A stretch of 64,000 nucleotides of DNA. Origin: Spisula solida. Its lineage: Eukaryota; Mollusca; Bivalvia; Venerida; Mactridae. Position numbers and translations under genes: made by a program. Each line of letters opens with the position of its first letter. Positions within the stretch are counted from its first letter, which is position 1. The notes under the pieces are model-generated. The model saw only the letters and a list, made by a program, of their open reading frames with translations, did not search any database and was not told the DNA's origin. Of the stretch, positions 26,506 through 37,121 are shown in pieces. Location of the stretch: NCBI GenBank assembly GCA_947247005.1, contig OX365944.1, positions 3,670,501 through 3,734,500 of the forward strand. Direction: 5' to 3'.

Positions 26506-28033
26506 AAAATTATGTACTTTTTCAAAATGCATACCCTGTAGTGCAATTCTTAGATAAATCATATTCTAAGAGAAAATGTGCACTTTGAAAACAATAAAAG
26601 CTCTCTATAGCGACACACATTTGGAAACATAACATTATGTTGTTGTATGTAGAGATTGTCTCTTCTCGAACAACATGTTTATGTTGCTGAAGAGAGGTTG
26701 TTGCTCAGTGGAGGGCTGCTCAGAGCCTCTGGAGAGGTTGCATTGTACATAGTTTTCACAAATGCATTCAGCTAAAACTAAGATCTAAAAGTTGCCCGAA
26801 TGTTCTCATACATGCATATCAATAGCATACTTTAATCACTTAGCAGGTTATAAAATATCAACAGTGTATGTTTTTATTATATAATTAGTTACATTAAATG
26901 TATACTTAGTAACAATATACCAGTACATCTAAAGACTCTAAACACGTTTTTTAATTCATAAATATTTCCAACATCTTGAAGAAAGCCATAATTTGAATTA
27001 GGATTTAGCTGTTCTCTCATTTTATAACATGTGGACATCCAAAATATCTCGAAACAAACAGCCTAAACATTATTATTATTGATTATACATACATGTATTT
27101 CAGTTTAATACTATATTAATCATATTGCTACTGCAATATTAGGGATGATTGGAATGATTTAGGTATGACTTCGTAAATATTAGTTTTGTGCTTTTGAATA
27201 CCCATTATGTGTGTACTTTCTACAGGTTAAAAGATGTGGCGGACGCAATTTATTTGTTTACCGTGTCACACGATAGCACAGGGAACTTCAGATTTCCCGA
27301 CATGGCAAGGATATGTCATTGTGTGATTGTACACGTAGACAATACACTGTAGAAATAAATAGGGGAGTATACTTATATATTCTGTTAAGGCAACATTTTA
27401 AAGTTTATTCACTACATGTACACTCACATAATGACGGTAGCGGATATATTCCGCACAGTAACCTTGTAATATATTCATGCTTAAAGTGGAGGAACACGTC
27501 AATTGATTCACACTGATACAGGTCTTAAATGGCACACACTATCGAACATGCATGGTACAAAATGTATGCCAATATATTCATACTAAATTGTGACTATCGG
27601 TTTTTTTTGTAACAAAAACCTTCGAGATCTTGATTAAATATAATTATATAGTCCAATACTAGTATTTGCCTATAAAGACCATCCATTTGCAAACTGCAAA
27701 TAGTGATATTTAATGAAAGGTATGTCCCTCTCAAGAGGTACGGGTTAATATCATTGAAAATGGTTTGATGAGAAGATGGCATTATTTTTTTGAATATATT
27801 GTTATATAGTGGTTTTTGTTTGCAGGTTGTATTTAACAGCGGTTTTCTCAAATATTGTATTATTAAGTATGCTTACCAGGATGCATAATTGCATAATGGT
27901 GCATCTGACTAGTGTACATAAATATTTTCCAAAAACTGTGCAACAATTTCATTTGGACCGAGTGACCTGTGCTATGTAAATGAAAAACTACGTAAATATA
28001 ATTTTTAACATCTTTAAAGGGTTTTACCAGGTA
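26506..28033. other. Spacer, one family D fragment
   Basis: AT-rich. Around 27460-27512 the words TTGTAATATATTCATG and GAGGAACACGTCAATTG-ATTCAC match the right half of the MITE at 56325-56542. Short open frames (27313-27516; 27594-27851 minus) have no recognisable domain. Confidence 0.5.
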
Positions 28034-28689
28034 ATGCTACGGTCACATTTGCCCTACGAGCTCCTTACGAGCTCCGTACGAGTTGATTTTGGCGAACTCG
28101 CACGGCGTCCGTACGGAGCCCGTACGGATATCGAAAATCGTACGAGCATCGTACGGATTTTCGTGACTCGTAGAGGACTCGTTGACTCGGTGAAAATGTT
28201 TCACCGAGCTCCCGAGCTGTCTACGAGCCCGTTGATATTTTTCAAGTCTGTATACTCTCGCACGAGATACGAAATACTCGTGCGAGTATCGTACGATATC
28301 CTTACGGATATCGAAATTTGCAAGGTTTTGCATCGCATGGGACGCCATTAAGATGTAGATAATGAACATTATCTCAACTGCTTTACTTATGACAATGAAT
28401 AGTTATGAGTATGGTGTATATTGAAATATTGAAAAATTAAAATTTTGGAAGACAGACAGACTGTGCGAGTATAACAACATTTGTACACAGACTTTTAATA
28501 TCTTTATTTCGAATGTACATGTAATAACGCATGGCATTGTTGTACACACTATGGCATTGTTGTACACACTATAACATTCACTGCTATTATGTTGATACTG
28601 CAACTGTATCATGTATCCAAGTTCCGGTAGATAGACTCTGCCAACAGCAAAAACACAACACTGATTAATTCATGAAAACAATGTCGTAT

Positions 28690-29400
28690 TTTTATATCAT
28701 TATTATGGTATTCTCATATTATCATTATCGTCATCATAATCGCATTCTCGTAATATCATCATCGAGCTATCGTATTATCATTATCGTTTTCTCGTAATTA
28801 TCAGCATCGTTCTATCGCATTATCATCATCGTGTTCTCGTATTATCATTATCTTATTATTGTATAATCATCATCGTATTCTCGTATTATAAATTATCTTA
28901 TCATTGTATCATCATTATCGTATTCTCGTATCATCATTATCTTATCATTGTATTATCATCATCGTATTCTCTTATTATAAATTATCTTATCATTGTATTA
29001 TCATTATCGTATTCACGTATTATCATTATCTTATCATTGTATTATCATTATCTTATCATTGTATTATCATTATCGTATTCTCGTATTATCGTTATCTTAT
29101 CATTGTATTATCATTATCGTATTCTCGTATTATAATTATCTTATAATTGTATTATCATCATCATATTATCGTATTATAATTATCTTATCATTGTATTATC
29201 ATTATCGTATTCTCGTATTATCATTATCTTATCATTGTATTATCATTATCGTATTCTCGTATTATCGTCATCATACTATCGTATTCTCGTATAATCATCA
29301 TCCTATTATTGTATTATCATTATCGTATTCTACTATCATCATCATCAAACTATCGTATTCTCGTATTATCATCATCGTATTCTCGTATTAGCATCATCGA
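28690..29400. repeat. TATTATCATTATCGTATTCTCG-type simple repeat
   Basis: Irregular tandem combinations of ATTATCATTATC, TTATCATTG and GTATTCTCGTATTATC. This creates open frames rich in Y, H, I and L (80 and 132 codons), which are not genes. Lies inside the 2.5-kb fold-back element. Confidence 0.93.
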
Positions 29401-29464
29401 TATATCCGACCAACAACCTTTCTCCAAGTAGGGACGCACCAGACTTTGATCCATGACATATTAC

Positions 29465-29640
29465 CGCGACCGTGGCTGGGTGATTTTGGCGTCCGTATAG
29501 GAAGCGGGAGATCGAAAGTTCAAACCCCGGAGAAAGTTAGGTTATAACTGATGTAGTCGTTTGGTAAGACGCCGGTAGGCCCAACTCTGCCAGGCACCCG
29601 GCAATACATGTATGAGAATGGATTCGGGTTATTTTGCTAG
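29465..29640 (+). mobile_element. tRNA-derived SINE head (family 2), uncertain
   Basis: CGTGGCTGGGTGATTTTGGC resembles box A and AAGTTCAAACCCCGG resembles box B, spaced as in a tRNA gene, but the stems do not fold soundly. The downstream block contains GACGCCGGTAGGCCCAACTC and CCAGGCACCCGGCAA. Similar 40-bp stretches flank it (TCCGACCAACAACCT near 29405 and TCCGACCAGCAATAT near 29649), so the unit may itself be part of a short tandem or a duplicated target. Confidence 0.5.
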
Positions 29641-30520
29641 AGAGGGGTCCGACCAGCAATATTTTATCCAAGTTGGTACCCAGTAGACTCCCACCCAAGA
29701 CGTACTCCTCTCATTGTATTACATGACCACAATTCACCACAATTCCAGGGTCCAGGCCCACCCCATCTGGATCCGCACACGCTCAGTGTATGATAGTTGT
29801 TATTTCCGTGATTCTCGTGCACAGAACTTATTAGTACACATCAAACCATTGTCTATGCATCTACATATATGTATATTCTATTTCTACTGCATTCACTTAA
29901 TTCTTTTGGTAAAAATTTGGTGTGGTACACATGAGACACATACGTGTATATACCCTTTGTACTATTCAAAACGTTATGGCGAAATAGGCTGAATTTCAGA
30001 GTCTGTCGAGGGACAATTATGCATTTTTTCTTACATATAAACATGACATGAAATATCAACTAATCCAAAATCATCTTACAAAATATAATAATACATAAAC
30101 TGGGTGAGGACAGCTTCCTTGCGAGCTTTCTACTTCAAATATCTCTACGAGATCGTAGACAACTCGGAGATCGGTGAAACATTTTCACCGAGCTCCCGAG
30201 TCCTCTACGAGTTACAGCAATCCGTACGATGCCCTGACGAGTTTACGATGTCCGTACGAGTTATCTACGAGCTCTGATTGATCTACGAGCACCGTGCGAT
30301 GTACGGCCGGGCTCCTTGCGAGCCCCGTACGGTGTCCGTATGGATATTACGATGTCCGTACGGATATCGTACGATTGCATCTCTATAAATCGTACGAGGT
30401 CCGTACGAGCTGTGACCAGACCCTACGAATGAAAAAGTACCGTTAGGATTTCAAACATTGTGGACTCGTTCGAGTTGGTAAATTCGTACGGATATCGTAC
30501 GAGCTTTGTGACCGTAGCAT

Positions 30521-31959
30521 AACAAACTAACAAACTCGCTTAAGAAAATCTTAAGGAGTGTTTTGGCTTACATTCCAGTTCTTTCACAACAAACTTTCCA
30601 CTAAAATTTGTTGGAGAAAAATGCAAAAATTTGTCTACGAGTAATTTCTCAACTAAGTCTGCTATTTTTTAAAATCTATTTTATGACCATAATTATAGTC
30701 GTGTGCTGTAGATTTCTTTCCGGCAGAAACTGTATATTTACGACTACAGTCTCTGGTATTTATTGCTAAATTTTATTATGGTAGGCGATTCTGTATGAAA
30801 TGTACATCTATCATGTTATAATAGACTGACGTTTTTATTTTCTGTAAAAACATATTTATTTATTTTCTCTATCAAATACATGTAGACATGTTCATTGTCA
30901 GTCGGAGATACTGTAGGTACATACTTTAAGTACCGTCAACGATACCAATTTATACAGTGAATGCATATGCAAAGTGCTATGGCTATAGAACTATTTTCCC
31001 GGTGAATCGTGACCACTGATGTATGTCAAACACCTACATCTAAAAACAAATGCCTACCTACCTATCCTATTGTTCAATGTTTCCTGAACCACACATATGT
31101 TTTATTTAGCCGAAGTGAAAGTTATTCATTTCATGCCAATTTATTTTAGGTCGATTGTTTCACAATAAATGCGTTTTAATTGTTGTTTTTTAACTTTGCC
31201 AAAGTCTAAAATAAAAGTTCGTTTGAAGAATAAACATTAAATGCTTCGGCTTTTTGTGGACGATGCATTAAAATGACTTTCAGATGATAAAAGTCGAAAT
31301 ATACTTCCCGAATGCACAATTGTCTATATATATACCTTGTTGAATTTTCTCGGGTTTTAAAACCGCTATAAATGTTAATATGTAATGATTGTCAAACATT
31401 TTGGGTGTGTTTTATTCTTTAGAAACAGACCTGTTAATTCATTCAGATGTCATCCAAACATAGTCACTGACAAAAAAGTTATATGTGTTACCATGTTTTG
31501 TAGATCAAAAATGCCTAATAAAATGGTTTATTTAAAACGTGATAAAATATTAATATCTCTTGTATCTTCAAATTTTTTGGTGCCTTCTTATACTGCAAAA
31601 ATAGACCTTTCGCGTGAAACCACAGTCGATTAGATATATACACAAACTAAAGAGTTATAGGCGTAGCAGTGATTTCAAAACCAATGTTTCCTCTATAACC
31701 TATATCTCGACTTCGTTATGTTGTCCAAGGTTTACATCGGAATCTAAAATAGCGATAACACGCTCTGATTGGATCAACGAGATTAAGTGGGTGGAGTCGG
31801 CGTCTGGTCAATTGATACGAATGACCCATTATAAATGACCACCACATTTTGATTGACAGGTGACGTTAGCGGAATAGTGTATTTCTCGGCCCTATGCTAT
31901 TTTAAACAAGATCACAGGAGTGATTCTACGGCGTGGAGGGGGGGGGGGGTTAATTTTTT
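30521..31959. other. Spacer, nothing recognised
   Basis: AT-rich. Contains a G-homopolymer of about 13 bases near 31938-31950. Two overlapping open frames (31385-31633 and 31614-31838) have no recognisable domain; they are not called. Confidence 0.5.
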
Positions 31960-32480
31960 AATTTATTGACGAATTTTAAAATGTTGATATGAAATTAAAG
32001 ATTACGCTCTGAAGTTTCTAAATATAAAAAATGAAATTATGCCCATGCAAATATGAATTATAATGGTTCAAACACAGACTATTTTTCGAGAAAAAAATCT
32101 ACACATTTTTGTGTTCGAATTCCACGGCCGTAGTAGTTTATTTTTTTATTTATTAACATATTTTCATATAAATTATATCAAAATAAAAAAGAAGCTCTCT
32201 TGTTTTAAAATATACAAACATATTGAAATAAAATAACGGCTAATTGAATATATACACATTTTTCTCGGCGTGAAATTATATTTTTAATGTGTTCGAATTC
32301 CACGGCCGTACCAGTTTTTTTTATGATTCACTCCATTTCTATTGTTTTATATCGTTATGAAGCTCTTTAGTTTCTAAATATGTAACAATATTGAGAATTA
32401 TCAATAACGCAAATATTAATAAAATGACAATGATTAGAAAATTGTGGTATTTCACGGCCGTGATTTTTTTGTCAATATTT
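31960..32480. repeat. Three diverged 150-180 bp tandem units with ACGGCCGT
   Basis: The words GTTCGAATTCCACGGCCGTA (32114 and 32291) and TTTCACGGCCGTG (32450) recur with spacings of 178 and 152 bp. Each is preceded by an AT-rich block containing GAAGCTCT-type and TTTCTAAATAT-type words. An old, decayed tandem repeat. Confidence 0.75.
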
Positions 32481-33084
32481 GTGACGAAGATTAACACCAA
32501 ACCGTATAATCATAGTAACGTACGATCATAGACATTGAAAGTGTTTCGAAAAAGAAAGGTTTATTGTTTTATTAATATGTTATACATATTTTGGAAATTT
32601 CATGGTTAGTAAAATAAGATCATTTAATTGTGAAACTATTGTTTTTCATTAACTCTTTCTTATAAACGGTCGTATTCATGAGTGTCCTCAAATATTTTAT
32701 GTCGTTCGGCAGTGTCCTCAAATAATTCATCCTTTTTAAAAATACTGTGACTTTTACATTAGATGCTCATTGGTTGCAATGTGTAAATATATGTGATTGT
32801 ACATAAGTTGAGTCTCTTATAATTAATTCTATATCGAATGGTTATATGCATGTTTTATTTGTGATATAATAAGTGTTATTTTGTAATAATTAGACATGGA
32901 TGAGACTGAAATACAGTCTAATTTTACAGTTATTGCCTCCGAATCTATACGGAGAAATTCAACATCGCATATGTATTAGAATTTTCACAGAACAAAACGG
33001 AACTTTATTTATCACAGGCATCTATGCAACATTGGTACAGTGATATATAAATGTTACAGTATAAATACATTGGGATAAACACTA
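32481..33084. other. Spacer, nothing recognised
   Basis: AT-rich, no feature supported. Confidence 0.5.
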
Positions 33085-33320
33085 CGGACCATATTCACAT
33101 CCTCTCCTCCACTCTCACTCACTGAGTTAATCCAAATTTAATTGTTGTTTCGTCCGTGCGTTTGAGTGTGAACTCGACCTAACCTGAAATTGGTATTCAC
33201 AACGGTAAGTGTAGCTGGAGTTGACTCGACTGAGTGAGGAATTTTCGAGGGAGCGAAACGTCGACTTCAGCGTGACTCCAACCAAACTCAATGGAATGTT
33301 AGTGAATACCAAAGTTAGTC
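33085..33320. mobile_element. MITE-like fragment, family E, copy 1
   Basis: Contains CCTCCACTCTCACTCACTGA, TTGGTATTCACAACGGTAAG and GGAGTTGACTCGACTGAGTG, ending GTTAGTGAATACCAAAG. The TTGGTATTCACA and ACTCGACC-type words recur, partly inverted, at 34715-34855. Boundaries are approximate. Confidence 0.5.
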
Positions 33321-33897
33321 ACTAACTAAAATGGACAACCCATTCGAGGTAGAAGAATTTAAGGATATGATTTTACCTTTTAGAAATGTCCCGGATAGAA
33401 GAAAACCTTAGAAAGCATGGATAATGTGAATTTCTTGGCAAAGTTCCCCAGCTACACTCAAATGTGTGGTTACGTGCATACCGATTTAGCGCACGAATGT
33501 TGAACTAATAAAGTTATTGTAGTTTCAAATTAAACTACACAACAAATTCATATGATCGTGTGGGTTGATAAATATACAACCATAAATATAATTTTATTTA
33601 TAATTTGTTATCTAAAAGTATATTATTTGGACAAATAAAGTTACTGTAATAAGTGTATGAAGTATCTGGAATTAAAATTTAGTCATATTACTGCGATGTT
33701 AATTAAATACATGGTATTTATATATGGAGCATAACTATTGAAATTATAACGTTATTGTTTTCATTCTTTGCCATATTATTATTTTTAATCCCACCCAGTG
33801 TTGATATGAAGATGACTAAAATATTTGAATGAATAAAAACGTGCAAACTAGCAACCAATACTGATGATGTGCATTGCAATCATTCATGTGTCAATGT

Positions 33898-34060
33898 GCC
33901 GCCTCGATAGCCTACTGTTAGAGCGTCCGCTTCGAGTGCGGGACGCCCAGGTTCGATCCGGGGTCACTTCATGCTTAAAACGAAATGGTATCAGTATTTC
34001 CCTTGCAAGATGTCCAGCATAATAAGCGAAAGGTGGCTTCTCTTCTCTTACGTATTGTAT
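33898..34060 (+). mobile_element. tRNA-Ser-like SINE head
   Basis: GCCGCCTCGATAGCCTACTG starts a tRNA-like stretch with box A (TAGCCTACTGTTAGAGCG), an anticodon arm TCCGC-TTCGAGT-GCGGG that would carry anticodon CGA, and box B (GGTTCGATCC). The T loop lacks one base, the T stem has a mismatch and the acceptor ends do not pair, so it is not a functional tRNA gene. It continues into non-tRNA sequence, as SINEs do. GCCGCCTCGATAGCCTAGTG-type heads are common in marine invertebrate SINEs (from general knowledge). Confidence 0.75.
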
Positions 34061-34714
34061 TATATATTGTGACGATGGATAAATTCGGGCATGATGTGTC
34101 GAGAATGGTTAATATTTGTTCAAGGTTGTACCAACTTGTTTCATAATCAACCTAAAACCAAGAAGTTCATGCATCAGCTATCTTATGTATTATTATTTTT
34201 AAACATGTCGCACATTAAATGACATTCCAGGAATTATAGCTTTCTAGTTGTCGGGCTTCCCCGGAACGGTATGTACGATGTATGTGTTGTAATTAACAAC
34301 ATCATCTGACAGTGAAGCTGCTTATAAAAGTAAACTGAGTCCATTTCCTCCGACTTCTAAATTATTAACATGACATTACCTGCTTGACGGTCGGTGGAAT
34401 TCATATTGACGTGATATGATATTTAATATTGAGTCCACGGCGAAAACATAAGGCATACGGTACGATTTGTCTTCTTCGATATGCGCATCCTTTTTTTTAT
34501 TTTAAATGCGTAGGCATTGTCTTGCATAATTGTTTTGTTGGAATATATCAATGTAAATCATTATATACATTTGTACGTTCATTCAATGTTAATTACATCG
34601 AAGTTTTATGTTAACTGATCCACTATAATCTTTGCAATAATCATACCGACCAATTCAATAATAAAGCTCAGATTGTATGTACAGTGTAATATCCTACCAT
34701 TTATTATAACGGTC
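34061..34714. other. Spacer, nothing recognised
   Basis: AT-rich; the 61-codon open frame at 34429 has no recognisable domain. Confidence 0.5.
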
Positions 34715-34854
34715 ACACACTCAGGAAAGTCGAGGACGAGTTACCCATGTGAATACCAAATCTCCACTCGACCTACACTAACTCGACCGTCACTCTAGCT
34801 ACACTTGAGGCTACCTTAGGTTAGTGTAAGTCGAGTTGGAGTGGAGGACCGACT
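34715..34854. mobile_element. MITE-like fold-back, family E, copy 2
   Basis: Inner inverted words CCACTCGACCTACACTAACT and GGTTAGTGTAAGTCGAGTTG-GAGTGG face each other, and GTGAATACCAAATCT links it to the copy at 33085. It ends where the right arm of the large fold-back element begins. Confidence 0.55.
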
Positions 34855-36232
34855 ATTTTTTTTTCGGCTGCCAAATATTTAGTTTTTCGGCTGCCAACTT
34901 TGTTAGGCCGCTGGATCGCTAGGGCGCTAGGCCGCCAACTTCACATTTTTTTATATTTTTTTTCGACTGCCAACTTTGTTAGGCCGCTGGATCGCTAGGC
35001 CGCTAGGCCGCTAGGCGGCTAAGCCGCTAAGCCGCTAGGCCGCTAGGCCGCCAACTTCCCATTTTTTAAATTTTTTTTCGACTGCCAACTTTGTTGGGCC
35101 GCTGGATCGCTAGGCCGCTAGGCCGCTAGGCCGCTAGGCCGCTGGGCCGCTAGGCCGCTAGGCTGCTAGGCCGCTAGGCCGCCAACTTCACAATTTTTTT
35201 TTTTTTTTTTGGACTGCCAACTTTGTTGGGCCGCTGGATCGCTAGGCCGCTAGGCCGCTAGGCCGCTGGGCCGCTAGGCCGCTAGGCTGCTAGGCCGCTA
35301 GGCCGCCAACTTCACAATTTTTTTTTTTTTTTTTTTTTTTTTTGGACTGCCAACTTTGTTGGGCCGCTGGATCGCTAGGCCGCTAGGCCGCTAGGCCGCC
35401 AGGCTGCTAGGCCGCTAGGCCGCCAACTTCACAATTTTTTTTTTTTTTTTTTTTTTTTTGGACTGCCAACTTTGTTGGGCCGCTGGATCGCTAGGCCGCT
35501 AGGCCGCTAGGCCGCTGGGCCGCTAGGCCGCTAGGCTGCTAGGCCGCTAGGCCGCCAACTTCACAATTTTTTTTTTTTTTTTTTTTTTTTTTGGACTGCC
35601 AACTTTGTTGGGCCGCTGGATCGCTAGGCCGCTAGGCCGCTAGGCCGCTAGGCCGCTAGGCCGCTAGGCCGCCAGGCTGCTAGGCCGCTAGGCCGCCAAC
35701 TTCACAATTTTTTTTTTTTTTTTTTTTTTTTGGACTGCCAACTTTGTTGGGCCGCTGGATCGCTAGGCCGCTAGGCCGCTAGGCCGCTGGGCCGCTAGGC
35801 CGCTAGGCTGCTAGGCCGCTAGGCCGCCAACTTCACAATTTTTTTTTTTTTTTTTGGACTGCCAACTTTGTTGGGCCGCTGGATCGCTAGGCCGCTAGGC
35901 CGCTAGGCTGCTAGGCCGCTGGGCCGCTAGGCCGCTAGGCTGCTAGGCCGCCAACTTCACGCTGCTAGGCCGCTAGGCCGCTAGGCTGCTAGGCCGCCAA
36001 CTTCACGCTGCTAGGCCGCTAGGCTGCTAGGCCGCCAACTTCACGCTGCTAGGCCGCTAGGCCGCCAACTTCACGCTGCTAGGCCGCTAGGCTGCTAGGC
36101 CGCCAACTTCACGCTGCTAGGCCGCTAGGCTGCTAGGCCGCCAACTTCACGCTGCTAGGCCGCTAGGCCGCTAGGCCGCCAACTTCACGCTGTTAGGCCG
36201 CTAGGCCGCTAGCCTGCCAACTTCACGAACAT
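34855..36232 (-). repeat. Right inverted arm: 8-bp subrepeats with T-tracts
   Basis: Reverse complement in kind of 18041-19336. Reading outward it has T-tract units of roughly 116-142 bp (GGACTGCCAACTTTGTTGGG, CCGCTGGATCGCTAGGCCGC, then CCGCCAACTTCACAA and T-tract), then tract-free units with CTTCACG at 35955, 36001, 36039, 36069, 36107, 36145, 36183 and 36221. The spacings 46, 38, 30, 38 mirror the left arm exactly, followed by three more 38-bp units that the left arm lacks. The innermost T-tract units (34855-35060) are degenerate. Confidence 0.95.
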
Positions 36233-36241
36233 TGTAAAACA
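36233..36241. repeat. Right 9-bp direct repeat (candidate target-site duplication)
   Basis: TGTAAAACA, a perfect copy of 18032-18040, in direct orientation, 5 nt outside the last CTTCACG of the right arm. Confidence 0.75.
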
Positions 36242-36508
36242 TACCTAGTTAAATGACATCATGCATATGTATTTAGTCTACCGCGTATTCTGTAATGTGT
36301 TAATACAGGCTATAAACGTCCCGCATTAAGTTAATTAGTTTTCATACCTTTTGGAATTTATTTGCACTATAACTGCTGATTATAAAACATTTATTGTAGA
36401 AATAAGCCGACAGTTAAACAAGATGATTATGATGAAAATTTGAATCATCAGTGTCAACATCAACATCATCAATGTGTTTAGAATTCTTTGTACAATACGT
36501 TTCAATTA

Positions 36509-36733
36509 AAACCTAGGTCGCACTGAGGAATTCCTCATCGGAGATGTTCTCCCGATAAATTCCGATATAACCAGATTCATCACGATTCCCTCCCCATATC
36601 ACAAATTGTCTCATGACTTCCCCAAAGCTTCCCCTAGACCACGGTGGACCTGCTCCCTAAATCCTGAGAACTCATTAATTTAAATAGGGAGTACATCGCC
36701 GAGGCAAACACGCTCAATGGGACATAGGCCTTA
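36509..36733. mobile_element. MITE family A, copy 2
   Basis: About 225 bp, from AAACCTAGGTCGCACTGAGG to GGGACATAGGCCTTA. The inner blocks ATCGGAGATGTTCTCCCGAT and AGGGAGTACATCGCCGAGGC face each other, so the element folds into a hairpin of roughly 50-bp arms. The centre contains CATGACTTCCCCAAAGCTTC and CCCTAGACC, shared with copies at 15606, 53700 and 60728. Confidence 0.85.
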
Positions 36734-37119
36734 GTCAATCACAGCAGTGGTATTTTCGAATGCCTCTTAATTAATTATCGTATTTTTTCATACTATGCAA
36801 TCTTCACTACAAACAATGGTCCATTCCTCTGTGAACGTTACTTTAACCCCCCACAATATAGTTGGAATTCATATGTGAGCTTATACTGTTCATTGGGATG
36901 TTGAGTGGCCTACTCCTACAAGAGGACTGCTTTAAGTTAGGTCATAGAAGAAGGGGATGCTGGCGTCGTCTACTCCGTCTATACAGTTGGTTCCATAAAA
37001 TGCTAAACAGGTTATGCAGGGACCAAATCAGTTATTGAGACAGTAGTGATGGATCCTCGCTACATTGGACCCTATATTATCTTGCTACAATATGAGATAA
37101 ACCTGTCACAATAAGGGGT
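36734..37119. other. Spacer with possible pogo-like flank
   Basis: No gene seen. The sequence on both sides of the next MITE (near 37050 and 37350-37435) includes words such as CGTTATAGTGGACTT (minus strand) reminiscent of pogo-like ends, but I cannot define an element. Confidence 0.4.
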
Positions 37120-37121
37120 TA

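Larger units (their letters stand above)
28034..30520. mobile_element. 2.5-kb inner fold-back element with CpG-rich inverted ends
   Basis: The two ends are inverted copies: ATGCTACGGTCACA at 28034 and TGTGACCGTAGCAT ending at 30520. The following 300-400 bases on each side are also inverted relatives, with CTCGTAGAGGACTCG, CGGTGAAAATGTTTCACCG and many TCGTACGAG or CCGTACGGATATCG words. The interior holds a TATC-rich simple repeat and a SINE head. No clear target duplication or transposase was found. The 123- and 108-codon open frames in the left arm are by-products of the stop-poor repeat. Confidence 0.75.
18041..36232. mobile_element. Candidate 18.2-kb fold-back transposon with tandem-repeat inverted arms
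   Basis: Seen: two arrays of the same subrepeats, one on each strand (18041-19336 and 34855-36232), arranged head to head around a 15.5-kb loop and flanked by a perfect 9-bp direct repeat. Known: fold-back elements such as Drosophila FB, and some Mutator-like elements, have long inverted arms of short subrepeats and make target duplications of about 9 bp. Inferred: the whole block inserted as one element, and other repeats later inserted in its loop, or the arms captured host DNA. No transposase was recognised, so the copy would be non-autonomous. The alternative is an inversion of a local duplication of the array, which would not explain the symmetric 9-bp repeat. Confidence 0.65.

Noticed and set aside
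27980..28369. Opposing open frames of 123 and 108 codons
   Set aside because: Both lie over the CpG-rich inverted end of the 2.5-kb fold-back element, where palindromic stop-poor repeats open both strands.
33331..33411. Short frame MDNPFEVEEF... with a coding look
   Set aside because: Only 26 codons, no recognisable family, no splice sites that I could defend; perhaps a relic of a transposon protein.
33898..33970. Possible tRNA-Ser(CGA) gene
   Set aside because: The T loop is one base short, the T stem mismatched and the acceptor strands do not pair; it continues into SINE-type sequence.
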